A stretch of 64,000 bases of DNA, from the NCBI GenBank assembly GCA_012103375.1, contig WLWX01000001.1:2460492-2524491 (forward strand). Direction: 5' to 3'. The notes under the pieces were generated by a model. That model was not told the DNA's origin, did no database searches, and was given only the letters and a program-made list of their open reading frames with translations. The stretch is from Paracoccaceae bacterium (lineage in GTDB: Bacteria; Pseudomonadota; Alphaproteobacteria; Rhodobacterales; Rhodobacteraceae). The translations under genes were made by a program, and so were the position numbers. Within the stretch, counting starts at the first letter, position 1. Each line of letters begins with the position of its first letter. Of the stretch, positions 46,392-57,754 are shown one piece after another.

Positions 46392-46579
46392 CGGGATGCC
46401 GCACGCATTGGATCGAGGGGGTGGCGGGTCGGCAATTGAAACCGAACGGCTGCATGACCCGCGCCATTTGGGCGGGTGTTCGCAATCCGCGGGGCAAGCG
46501 CGTTTTCCAGAATAACGCCTTCAGATGAACCAACCGGCCCGGTCAGCGCCAATCGCTTTATTTCCTGTGCCATGGTCAA
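46385..46579 (-). CDS. Small hypothetical ORF after ppiC
   Basis: 64 residues (MTMAQEIKRLALTGPVGSSE..., ending PLDPMRAASRC), starting 14 bp after the ppiC stop and overlapping the GTG of carbonic anhydrase. No family recognised. It could be a real coupled small gene or the remains of a longer one. Confidence 0.35.
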   Translation of the reverse strand: MTMAQEIKRLALTGPVGSSEGVILENALAPRIANTRPNGAGHAAVRFQLPTRHPLDPMRAASRC

Positions 46580-46592
46580 GGTCCCCCCATGC

Positions 46593-46671
46593 TCAGGCGA
46601 TGTTGAAATCGGCGCCTTGAATATCCGCCGCCCCGATCAATCGGTCGACAAAGGCGCGCGCGGTTTTGGCC
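46593..46671 (-). pseudogene. ppiC-like gene, C-terminal end beyond the MITE
   Basis: Continuation of the peptidyl-prolyl isomerase frame: joined to the upstream part it reads TWAKTARAFVDRLIGAADIQ and ends ADFNIA. GGCC at 46668-46671 is one copy of the MITE duplication. Confidence 0.8.
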
Positions 46672-46889
46672 GATTGTGTTGAAAAACTCCGAAATCAGAG
46701 CGTCGCGGATTTCTTGCGAAAACCTATGAAGCGAAATAGTCGGAAAGCTTTGACCACGAGACAGCGCATGGCTGCGCGTGAGCGCATGTAGGCGATTTGG
46801 GCCGACCCCCGCGCCAAAAATTTAGGATCGGGCTGCATGGAAAGAAAAATCATCGTTCAGGCCCTAAAACGGAGTTTTTCAACACAATC
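46672..46889 (-). mobile_element. 218-bp MITE-like element, copy 5 (inverse)
   Basis: Flanked by perfect GGCC duplications (46668-46671 and 46890-46893). It is inserted in the ppiC-like gene, and adds DCVEKLRFRA plus a stop to the host frame. It is in opposite orientation to copy 4, 825 bp away, so the two flank the carbonic anhydrase 5' part as a 1.26-kb inverted pair. Confidence 0.93.
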
Positions 46890-47612
46890 GGCCCATGTGG
46901 CCTTTTCCATGGCTTCAGCAATCCTGGGGCGAACAGCCTCGAACGTCAGGACCCTGCCTTGCGCAAGCGCATCCAGCCGGATGACGTGATAGCCATGGCG
47001 GGTCAAAACCGGCTCGGCCGTGATGTCGCCCTCTGTCAGGCTGCGCAATGCGGCTTCGAACTCGGGCACTGTATCACCGGGGCCAAGCTGCCCAAGCGCG
47101 CCGCCCGACGACTTGGAACCGCAATCGCTTTCGCGTGCTGCCAATGTCGCGAATCCCTTGGGATCATTCGCGGCCATGCCAGCAATGGTTTTGGCCCGGA
47201 TCAGCGCTTTGTCACGCCCGGCGTCATCGCGCGGATCGCAGGCGCACAGGATATGCGAAACCTCCCACAAGGGTGGCGTGCGAAAGCGTGTTGGATCGCG
47301 CGCCCACTCAGCCCGGATATCAGAGTCGGGCGGTTGCGCGACCGCGACCTCCTGTTCCAGCAGGCCCCGGATCAGCGCCTCTTCTTCTGTTTCAAAGCGG
47401 CCCGGGGCAACCTCCTGACACTGGGGGACCAATCCGCGCGAACGGGATTCCTGCAACAGAAGCGTGCGGATCGCGACCGCGTTCGCGGCCTTGCGCCAGG
47501 CAATGCCGGGTTTGCCTTTGGGCGCTTCGTGGTTCTGCGTTTCGGCGGCGACCTGGTCATGGGGCACCACCTCTCCGTTGATGATGAGGTCGGGGAACAA
47601 ACCTGCGTGCAT
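46890..47612 (-). pseudogene. Parvulin-type peptidyl-prolyl isomerase of the nar operon, truncated by MITE
   Basis: Starts at ATG 47612 (MHAGLFPDLIINGEVVPHDQ). The rotamase domain contains WEVSHILCACDPRDDAGRDK, ESDCGSKSSGGALGQLGPGD and EPVLTRHGYHVIRLDALAQG, the parvulin (PpiC/NifM-like) pattern. It lies 6 bp after narI, where some nitrate reductase operons carry such a chaperone. Restored length is 265 residues, exactly in frame; 26 C-terminal residues are replaced by ten from the MITE. The catalytic domain is complete. Confidence 0.85.
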
Positions 47613-47617
47613 GGCGA

Positions 47618-48367
47618 TCACTCCGCTGGTGTGGTTTTGGGATCGCGCCGCTTGGGCAGCGCCGTTTGCCGGCGCGAGCGGACCACCTGATAGCCCGGGC
47701 GCAGCAGGAACCGGAACGGTGCTGCAAAGCCCGAGATCATGTGTACCAGCCGCGTGAACGGGAACAGCATGGTGATCAGCAGGCCCAGAAAGATGTGCGT
47801 TTTGTAAAGCCAGTGCACATCCACGACCATCGCCCAGGCATTCAGGTTCAGCACGATCACGCTTTGCGACCAGGTCATGAAGCGGACCATTTCCGCGCCG
47901 TCCATATGCTGCAACGTCAGGAAGATCGTCCCTAGGCCAATCAGAAGTTGCAGCCAGATCAGCACCAGAATGCCGATGTCCGCAAAGCTGGTGTGCCGCC
48001 AGATGCGTGGATCGAACACGCGGCGGTGGATCAGCATCGTGGCCCCGATCAGTGCGATGATCCCCGCCGTGCCGCCCAGAACCACGGCCATCCATTGTTT
48101 CAGGGTATGGGGGATGCCAAGCGCGTCAAGCACGGCAATCGGTGTGAACAGGCCGATCAGATGGCCCCCGAACACCGTGATAATCCCGACATGAAACAGG
48201 ATCGAGCCCCAGACCAGTTGCTTGCGGCGCAACAGCTGACTGGACGAGGATTTCCAGGTGAACGGATCACGCTCATACCGCGCAATGCTGCCGACAATCA
48301 GCACGGTCAGCGCGATGTAGGGCATGATCCCGAAGATGAAATAGTCAATGTCGAAGTTCCAGAACAT
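47618..48367 (-). CDS. narI: Respiratory nitrate reductase gamma subunit (cytochrome b)
   Basis: 249 residues with five transmembrane helices: the first is FIFGIMPYIALTVLIVGSIA, and haem-ligand histidines are in SILFHVGIITVFGGHLIGLF and KTHIFLGLLITMLFPFTRLV. It takes electrons from quinol and passes them to NarH. Fifteen bases after narJ. Confidence 0.94.
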   Translation of the reverse strand: MFWNFDIDYFIFGIMPYIALTVLIVGSIARYERDPFTWKSSSSQLLRRKQLVWGSILFHVGIITVFGGHLIGLFTPIAVLDALGIPHTLKQWMAVVLGGTAGIIALIGATMLIHRRVFDPRIWRHTSFADIGILVLIWLQLLIGLGTIFLTLQHMDGAEMVRFMTWSQSVIVLNLNAWAMVVDVHWLYKTHIFLGLLITMLFPFTRLVHMISGFAAPFRFLLRPGYQVVRSRRQTALPKRRDPKTTPAE

Positions 48368-48381
48368 GTCTTTTCCTTCTC

Positions 48382-49086
48382 TTATTCTGCGGCGTGTTGG
48401 GGTGCGGGGGTGACGGGGATATCCATCTGCGACAGCATCTCACGCACCTGCGGGCATCCGGCGTTTGGATCAGGACCGAACAGCACTTCGCAATCCTCCC
48501 AGACCTCATCCAGTGCCTCCAGGTCGGTTGGATCGTCGTCGGGCTACGCCAGCATCTCGGCGACAGCCTCCTTGTCGGGTCTGGCCCCGGCGAGTTGTAA
48601 AAGGCTGGCAAACACGGCCCCATAGCTGCTTTCGCGGCGGGTCAACCGCGTTTTCAGCGCATCAAAGATATGGGCCGCATCTGCCAGAGTTTCCTGTGCC
48701 TCGCCAAATGGCCGGGTTGCCAGAAATTCCAGCAGCACCGGCAGATGATCCGGCAGTTCCGAGGTGGCCGGATCAAACCCACCTGCCCTGTAGGTTTCCA
48801 CCAGCGACACCATCGCGCCGCCGCGGTCCCGGCTTTCGCCATGCACATGTTCGAACAGGTTCAGCGACAGGGTGCGCGACCGATCAAACAGCATGACATA
48901 GGTTTCCTGCAACGCATAAATGTCGCGCTGCGCCAGATCATCGACCAGCGGGCGCAGCGCCCGCCGGGCCGCTGCCGTCAACCGGCTGTCTGACACCAGA
49001 ACGGCGCCGATCTCGGGCATCGCGTGCTGCAACTCGCGAGTCGGATAGCTGAGGATCAGCGATAGCGATTTGAGGGTGCGGTCCAT
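48382..49086 (-). pseudogene. narJ: Nitrate reductase assembly chaperone NarJ with an in-frame amber codon
   Basis: Starts at ATG 49086 (MDRTLKSLSLILSYPTRELQ) and carries the NarJ/NarW features (FEHVHGESRDRGGAMVSLVE, ELPDHLPVLLEFLATRPFGE). TAG at 48546-48544 stops it after KEAVAEMLA, but the same frame goes on with DPTDLEALDEVWEDCEVLFG, the conserved tail of the family, to TAA at 48382. NarJ inserts the molybdenum cofactor into NarG. The truncated 180-residue form may be partly active; alternatively a suppressor reads the TAG. Confidence 0.8.
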
Positions 49087-49087
49087 G

Positions 49088-50607
<1,520 letters not shown>

Positions 50608-50611
<4 letters not shown>

Positions 50612-53600
50612 GTCGCTGCCTCCTCTTTGGTGGGTTGCCAGGCCTTTTCGGCATCAAGCCAATCGACCTTGTTCATTTTTCGAACGACGACGAATTCGTC
50701 CCGGTTCGACCCGACGGTTCCGTAATAGTTGAAGCCGTAAGATTGCTGCGCATAGCCGCCGATCATATGCGTCGGCTTCAGCGTTGCGCGGGTGACCGAG
50801 TTGTGGATGCCGCCCCGGTTTCCGGTCTTTTCGGACCCCGGCGTATTCACGATCTTTTCCTGCGCGTGATACATGAAGACGGTGCCATCCTTGATCCGCT
50901 GGCTGACCACAGCCCGCGCAGTCAGCGCACCGTTGATGTTATAGGCTTCGACCCAGTCATTGTCGGCGATGCCGACGGATTTGGCGTCATTCTCACTCAA
51001 CCAGACCACAGGGCCGCCCCGGTTCAGCGTCAGCATCAGCAGGTTGTCGGTATAGGTCGAATGGATGCCCCATTTCTGGTGCGGGGTTATGAAGTTCAGG
51101 ACCAGGGTATCGCCCGCATCCTGCACATCCGCCGTGATCGTCTTGAGGTCGACCGGCGGGCGATACGACATGAGGCCTTCGCCAAACGCACGCATCCAAA
51201 GGTGATCCTGATAAAGCTGTTGCCGCCCCGTCAGCGTGCGCCAAGGGATCAGCTCGTGCACGTTGGTATAGCCGGCGTTATAGCTGACCTTGTCACTTTC
51301 GATGCCCGACCATGTCGGCGACGAGATGATTTTGCGCGGCTGGGCGGCGATGTCGTGGAAGCGGATCTTGTTACCATGCTCACCCTCGGCCAGATGCGCG
51401 TGATCGCGTCCGGTGGCTTTCTCCAGCGCTTCCCAGGCTTTCACGGCCACGTTGCCGTTGGTTTCGGGCGCCAGCATCAGGATCACTTCGCAGGCATCAA
51501 TCGCGGTTTCGATCTTCGGCCTGCCCGCCGCCGCCCCGTCCAGTTGAACGCCATTCAGTGCTGCAAGATTGTCAATCTCGTCCTGGGTGTTCCAGGTGAT
51601 CCCCTTGCCGCCATTGCCCAGCTTGTCCAGCATCGGCCCAAGGGCCGTGAACCGGTCATAGATCGCGGAATAGTCCCGTTCGACCGCCACAAAGGCCGGG
51701 GCGGTCTTGCCGGGGATCAGATCGCATTCACCCTTCTTCCAGTCCTTGACCTGATCCTGAGCAATCTCGGCAGGGGTGTCATGCAGGATCGGAAGCGCGA
51801 CAATGTCGGTTTCCTTGCCCAGATACCCCGGAGCGATCTCTTGAAACTTCTTCGCGATCGCCTTGAAGATTTCCCAGTCCGATTTGCTTTCATAAGCCGG
51901 ATCAACCGCCGCCTGTAACGGGTGGATGAACGGGTGCATGTCGGACGTGTTCATGTCGTCCTTTTCGTACCAACTGGCCGTTGGCAGAACGATGTCCGAA
52001 TAAACCGCTGTGGTGGACATGCGAAAGTCGATGGTCACCAGCAGATCAAGCTTTCCGCGTGGCGCCTCATCATGCCACCTGGCCTCTTTGGGCAATTGTC
52101 CGCCGTCTTCGCCCAGATCCTTGCCCATGACGCCATGATCGGTGCCCAGCAGATGCTTGAGGAAGTATTCATGCCCCTTGCCCGATGATCCCAGCAGGTT
52201 CGAGCGCCACACAAACAGGTTGCGCGGCCAGTTGGCCGGGTTGTCCGGGTCTTCGCAGGCCATTTCCAGATCACCTGATTTCAGATTTTCGGCCACATAG
52301 GCCGGAACCTCTTTGCCCGCATCTGCGGCGGCCTTTGCGACGTCCAACGGGTTGGTTTTCAGCTGCGGCGCCGAGGGCAGCCAGCCCATGCGTTCGGCCC
52401 GGATGTTATAGTCTATCAGGCTGATGTCCCAATCGCCCTCGGGCGCAGTTGGTGACAGAATCTCGTCTGCCTTCAGCGTCTCGTAACGCCACTGATCCGT
52501 ATGTGCATACCAGGCGGAGGTTGAGTTCATGTGCCGTGGCGGGCGGTTCCAGTCCAGCGCGAAGGCCAGCGGTTGCCAGCCGGTTTGCGGGCGCAGCTTT
52601 TCCTGCCCCACGTAATGCGCCCAGCCGCCGCCCGATTGCCCGACGCAGCCGCACATCACCAGCATGTTGATGACACCGCGATAGTTCATATCCATGTGGA
52701 ACCAGTGGTTCATCGCCGCACCGATGATGATCATCGACTTGCCTTTGGTCTTTTCGGCGTTGTCGGCAAATCCGCGCGCGACGTGGATGATCTTGTCCGC
52801 AGGAACCCCGGTGATCTTTTCCGCCCAGGCGGGCGTTCCGGGCATGTCGTCGGAATAATCGCTGGTCACCCAGTCGCCGCCCAATCCCCGGTCCAGCCCA
52901 TAGTTGGCGCAGAACAGGTCAAATACCGTCGCGACTGCAATCTCACCCCCGGCGGTTTTGATTTTCTTGACCGGGACGCTGCGGGTCAGAATGTCGGGGT
53001 GCGTGGCGTCGGTCTTGAACTGCCCGACCGCCTCGCCACCGAAATAGGGGAAATCGACGCCGATGACCGAGTCCTGATCTTCTTCCAGAACCAGCGACAT
53101 CTTCAGCCGGGTCGTGGAATCGCAGGCGCGTTCCTCCAGGTTCCACTCTCCGTCTTCGCCCCAGCGGTAGCCGATTGATCCGTTCGGCGCGACCAGGCTG
53201 TCCGAAAGCTCATCATAGGCGACGGTCTTCCATTCCGGGTTATTCGCCTCGCCCAGTTTGTCGTCCAGATCATCGGCGCGCAGGAACCGGCCCGGCACAA
53301 AGCGCCCGTCCTTTTCGTCCAGTCGCACCAGCATCGGAAAATCTGAGTACTTGCGGGTGTAATCCTCAAAATACTCGGCCTGCCGATCCAGATGAAATTC
53401 GCGCAGGATCACGTGGCCGAAGGCCATCGCCAGCGCTGCATCCGTGCCCTGTTTTGCATTCAGCCAGACATCGCCGAATTTCGCGGCCTCGGAATAATCC
53501 GGGCAGATGACGGCGGATCTTGTGCCTTTATAGCGTGCCTCGGTATAGAAATGCGCGTCGGGGGTCCGTGTCTGCGGCACGTTTGACCCCCACAACAACA

Positions 53601-54348
53601 GATAGCCCGAGTTGTACCAGTCGGCGCTTTCGGGAACATCCGTTTGCTCGCCCCATGTCATCGGGGACGCTGGCGGCAGATCGCAGTACCAATCATAGAA
53701 TGACATGCAGACACCGCCCATCAGGCTTAGGTAGCGCGACCCGGCGGCATAGCTGACCATCGACATGGCCGGGATCGGCGAAAAGCCGAACACCCGGTCA
53801 GGACCATAGGTTTTTGCGGTATAGGCATTGGCGGCGGCGGTGATCTCGGTCGCTTCGTCCCAGGTTGCGCGCACGAAGCCGCCTTTGCCGCGGGTTTCAA
53901 CATAGGACGCGCGCAGGATCGGGTCAGATTGCAGCTTGGTCCAGGCCTCGATCGGCTCCAACGTCTCGCGCAGTTTGCGCCAGACTTTCATCAGCCGCCC
54001 CCGTACCAGCGGGTTCTTCACCCGGTTCGCACTGTAAAGGTACCAACTGTAGCTCGCGCCTCGCGCACAGCCGCGCGGTTCATGGTTCGGCAGGTCGGCG
54101 CGGGTGCGCGGGTAATCCGTTTGCTGGGTTTCCCAGGTCACGATCCCGGATTTGACGTAGATCTTCCAACTGCAAGAGCCTGTGCAGTTTACCCCATGGG
54201 TCGAACGGACAACTTTATCGTGCCGCCAGCGATTGCGATAAGTGTCTTCCCAATCGCGGTTTTCACGGGTCACGTGCCCATGCCCGTCCGAGAATGTTTC
54301 CAGTTCGTTTGACTGGAGGAAGTTCAATCTGTCGAGGAGGTGGCTCAT
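50608..54348 (-). CDS. narG: Respiratory nitrate reductase alpha subunit (molybdenum, catalytic)
   Basis: 1246 residues, normal length. The N-terminal FS0 ligands are THGVNCTGSCSWKIY (His and two Cys) and GCARGASYSW (third Cys). WGSNVPQTRTPDAHFYTEAR and DYSEAAKFGDVWLNAKQGTD are NarG hallmarks of the Mo-bis-MGD pocket. No twin-Arg export signal beyond the NarG-type remnant start, so the active site faces the cytoplasm. It reduces nitrate to nitrite. No lesion seen. Confidence 0.97.
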
Positions 54349-54414
54349 GTCAGTGTCTCCGGGTGAAAATGCCCTGCCCCGGCGCCGATTGGCCGGGACA
54401 GGCTGGCGTCTGGA

Positions 54415-56037
54415 TCAGGGGTTTTTCACGTAGGCATTGGGCCGCAGGTAGAACCACCAGTTGATGGCGATGCAGACCGCATAGAAGATCGCAAACCCGT
54501 AAAGCGCGTATTCGGGGTGGCCTGCCTTCAGCTGTTCGCCGAACACCTTCGGGATGATGAACGCGCCATAAGCCGCAACCGCCGCAGTCCAGCCCAGGGC
54601 GGGGCCCGCCTGTTCCTTGTCAAACACCACGGCGATGGTGCGGAAGGTCGATCCGTTGCCGATTCCGGTGGCGGCGAACAGGATCAGGAACAGCCCGAGG
54701 AATGGATAGAAATACTGCTCGGGCGTGGCCGAGGCATAGGCCGCCTGGATGAAGTAGGCGACGCCAAGGGCCGAGGCGACCATCACGATAGAGATCCATT
54801 GCGTGACCCTTGCTCCGCCCAGCTTGTCCGCCATCATGCCGCCAATCGGGCGGATCAGGGCGCCGATGAATGGCCCCATCCAAGCGAACATCAGGGCCGA
54901 TGGCCCGTTCGGATTGACCATATCGTGGGTCATGACGCCCTCAACCGGGACATGGCTGAAGCCGAATACGACCTTGATGGTCAGCGCCAGTGCCGCCGAA
55001 TAGCCGATGAACGACCCGAAGGTCATGGTATAGATCACCGTCATCGCCCAGGTGTGTTTGTTGCCGAAGATCCGGTACTGACGGCCCAGGTTCTGCCCGA
55101 CGGCGCCGGGGATCATCTTCAGGCCCAGCACGGTCAGCGCGATGACGATGGGCAACACGATCCATTTCGACAGACCGATGCCCGAGGTTGGGAGCCCGGA
55201 AGCCGTTGTCGGCAAAAGCAACCACAAGCCAATCGCCGCCGTGACAAAGCCGATTAGCAGCATCCCGGTGATCGTTGCGAACGCTCCGATCGGGTTCGGG
55301 ATATTGGGCGAGACATGTTCATCCCGGATATTGTTCATGCCGAACCAGCCGATGATGGCCAGCGGGATCAGGAACACCAGCCAGATCAGGCCCGCGTTCT
55401 GAATATAGGTCTCGGTTCCCGCGGGGATTTTCCCGATCAATGTGCCAGAGGTGTTGACCAGCGTACGGCTTTCGCCGCCAAACAGGCCGAATGTCATCAC
55501 CAGCGGGATCAGGATCTGCATGGTGGTCACGCCGAAGTTGCCCAGACCCGCGTTCATCCCCAGCGCATAGCCCTGGATTTTCTTCGGGTAGAAGAAACTG
55601 ATGTTCGACATCGAGGATGAGAAATTGCCCCCGCCGATCCCCGACAGGAACGCCAGGATCTGGAAATACCACAGCGGCGTATCCGGGTCCTGCAACGCAA
55701 GCCCCGCGCCAGCCGCTGGAATGATCAGCAGGGCGGTGGTGAAGACGATGGTATTGCGCCCGCCCGCGATGCGGATGAAGAAGGTCGAGGGGATGCGCAA
55801 AGTTGCCCCGGTCAAACCCGCGATGGCGCCCAGCGTGAACAGATCGGATTTCTCGAACGCGAAGCCGAGGTTCAGCATCTGGACGGTGATGATCCCCCAG
55901 TACAGCCAGACCGCAAATCCGCACAGCAGCGACGGGATCGAAATCCACAGGTTGCGCGTTGCAATCGCCCGCCCGGTCGATGACCAATAGGCGTCATCCT
56001 CGATGTTCCAGTTCCTCAGATCTTGTCCCACACGCAT
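54415..56037 (-). CDS. narK: Nitrate/nitrite transporter, NarK2 type
   Basis: 540 residues from the ATG at 56037; twelve membrane helices of the NNP branch of the MFS. Signatures are GIGGGNFSSSMSNISFFYPK and MNAGLGNFGVTTMQILIP, and IGNGSTFRTIAVVF in the second half. This type exchanges nitrate for nitrite, feeding NarG and exporting its product. It follows narK1 by 50 bp. Confidence 0.9.
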   Translation of the reverse strand: MRVGQDLRNWNIEDDAYWSSTGRAIATRNLWISIPSLLCGFAVWLYWGIITVQMLNLGFAFEKSDLFTLGAIAGLTGATLRIPSTFFIRIAGGRNTIVFTTALLIIPAAGAGLALQDPDTPLWYFQILAFLSGIGGGNFSSSMSNISFFYPKKIQGYALGMNAGLGNFGVTTMQILIPLVMTFGLFGGESRTLVNTSGTLIGKIPAGTETYIQNAGLIWLVFLIPLAIIGWFGMNNIRDEHVSPNIPNPIGAFATITGMLLIGFVTAAIGLWLLLPTTASGLPTSGIGLSKWIVLPIVIALTVLGLKMIPGAVGQNLGRQYRIFGNKHTWAMTVIYTMTFGSFIGYSAALALTIKVVFGFSHVPVEGVMTHDMVNPNGPSALMFAWMGPFIGALIRPIGGMMADKLGGARVTQWISIVMVASALGVAYFIQAAYASATPEQYFYPFLGLFLILFAATGIGNGSTFRTIAVVFDKEQAGPALGWTAAVAAYGAFIIPKVFGEQLKAGHPEYALYGFAIFYAVCIAINWWFYLRPNAYVKNP

Positions 56038-56087
56038 TCTCCTGGATGAGGGTTGTGGCGGGCCGGGCTGGCCCGCCGATATGTCAT

Positions 56088-57494
56088 TCAGCCGGTTTTG
56101 CGCTGCCGTCCCTTGCCGAGATCGCCGACAGCCCTTCTTCCAGCGCGGCATTGGCCTTGGCTGCGCGCGCGCAAAGTCTCGATATTGGCGGCGGCGAAAT
56201 TCGCGCGCTCCTCGTCTTCCTGACGGGTCGAGAACCGGACGAAGAAGGCCAGGAACGACGCGCAGGTGACGACGACGCCAAGGATCAGGAACGCGTCGGA
56301 CCAGTCGATGACGTTCTTGAACAGGAAACCGGCCAGAACCGCGCCAGCGTTTCCGCCCGCCCCGACCACGCCCGCAACGGCGCCCAGGGCCTTCTTGTTG
56401 ATGAACGGCACGACGGAATAGGTCGCCCCCTCGGCCATCTGGGTGAACAGTGAAAAGACGATCAGCGATGGCAGCGCCAGGAACAGCACCTGCATCTGGC
56501 TGAACAGCATCAGCGCGCAGCCTTCAAAGAACAGGCAGATAAACAACCAGAATGCCCGCCCCTTCAAACCCCAGAGCGAACCGAAGTTGTCGCCAAAGAT
56601 GCCGCCCAATGTGCGCGCAAACAGGTTCATCAGCCCGAAAGAGGCCGCAACGAACCCCGCCGTCACCAGCGTCAGGTCGAAGTAGTCCATGAAATAGAGG
56701 GCCGCGACGTTGTTGACCGTCAGTTCGATCCCGAAACACGCGCCGTAGATCACGAACAGAACCCAAACCCTTGGGTCCTTCAAGGCGTGCATGTAGTTTC
56801 CGGTGACGTTCTTCTTTTCCTCCATGCGCCCCTGCGCGCGCAGGTCGTCAAAATTGCCGTCGGGCGCATCCTGCGTCAGGAAGTAGTATCCGATGCCGGT
56901 CAGGAAGATGATCACCCCGACCACGACCATCGACAGGCGCCAGCCGATCGCCTCGGAAAAGCCGAAGCCCACGACCATGACCGAAAACAGCAGCGGCATG
57001 ACGAATTGCGTAACACCACCACCCAGATTGCCCCAACCGGCCGAGGTGGCGTTGGCCTGCCCGACCACGTTGGGCGCGAACATCACCGACGTATGGTATT
57101 GAGTGATGACGAAAGACGCGCCGATACAGCCGATCAGAACCCGGAACAGCAGGAAGGTTTCGAACGTCTGAGCCAGACCAATGCCCATCACCGGCAGCGA
57201 CCCGAGGATCAGCAGCCAGGTATAGGATTTGCGGGGTCCGATCCGGTCACACAGCCAGCCAATGAACAGCCGCGCGAAAATCGTCATCGAAACCGATCCG
57301 ATGATGGCCCAGCCGATCTGATCGGGCGTCAGGTTCAGTTCGTTTCGCACAACACTCATCAGGGGGGCGATGCCGAACCAGGCAAAAAAGCACGAAAAGA
57401 ACGCAAACCACGTCATGTGGAAGGTTCTGATCTGCACCATCTTCACGTTCAGGAAATTTGACCACAGCACTGTGGCCTTGTTCTGATGCTCCAT
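56088..57494 (-). CDS. narK: Nitrate transporter, NarK1 type, with a shifted C-terminus
   Basis: 468 residues from ATG 57494; twelve helices, NNP motifs in SAGWGNLGGGVTQFVMPLLF and VVGAGGNAGAVLAGFLFKNV. This type is thought to be a nitrate-proton symporter used at the start of nitrate respiration. The tail ends SQGQCRAGRRAVGDLG, whereas another frame gives the more natural RAAKANAALEEGLSAISARD ending at 56084. A GC lost from the repeat near 56163-56172 explains the shift; the membrane part is unaffected. Confidence 0.88.
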   Translation of the reverse strand: MEHQNKATVLWSNFLNVKMVQIRTFHMTWFAFFSCFFAWFGIAPLMSVVRNELNLTPDQIGWAIIGSVSMTIFARLFIGWLCDRIGPRKSYTWLLILGSLPVMGIGLAQTFETFLLFRVLIGCIGASFVITQYHTSVMFAPNVVGQANATSAGWGNLGGGVTQFVMPLLFSVMVVGFGFSEAIGWRLSMVVVGVIIFLTGIGYYFLTQDAPDGNFDDLRAQGRMEEKKNVTGNYMHALKDPRVWVLFVIYGACFGIELTVNNVAALYFMDYFDLTLVTAGFVAASFGLMNLFARTLGGIFGDNFGSLWGLKGRAFWLFICLFFEGCALMLFSQMQVLFLALPSLIVFSLFTQMAEGATYSVVPFINKKALGAVAGVVGAGGNAGAVLAGFLFKNVIDWSDAFLILGVVVTCASFLAFFVRFSTRQEDEERANFAAANIETLRARSQGQCRAGRRAVGDLGKGRQRKTG

Positions 57495-57576
57495 CGCGGT
57501 CCCTCCGACAGTTTGCAGCCTTGGGGCGGCTGCTTTCGTGTTGGAATGGATGTGCGTCCGGCGACCGAAGGGCCGG

Positions 57577-57590
57577 TTGATCTGAATCAA
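57577..57590. promoter_or_regulatory. FNR/NarR box upstream of narK1
   Basis: TTGATCTGAATCAA is a perfect TTGAT-N4-ATCAA palindrome, 83 bp upstream of the narK1 start. It marks anaerobic/nitrate control of the narKKGHJI operon by Crp/Fnr-type regulators. Confidence 0.85.
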
Positions 57591-57691
57591 TTGATCGGAA
57601 AAAATGCAGCAAAATAAACGGGTTACAAACATATGTCAGGCGGCGCGTTGGCGGACGTCAAATCCGATGACCCCATCGGTCAATCAGCCAC

Positions 57692-57705
57692 TTGACAATT
57701 ATCAA
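57692..57705. promoter_or_regulatory. FNR-like box upstream of narR
   Basis: TTGACAATTATCAA matches TTGAY-N4-ATCAA and lies 50 bp before the chosen narR start, about where an activator or autorepressor would bind. Confidence 0.7.
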
Positions 57706-57754
57706 GCCGCCCGTGATGGTTTTTCCCAACCAAGGGGAAGGTGCGGCCCGACAG

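Noticed and set aside
45629-46889. Composite transposon made of MITE copies 4 and 5
   Set aside because: Each copy has its own perfect 4-bp duplication (AGCC and GGCC), so they inserted separately.
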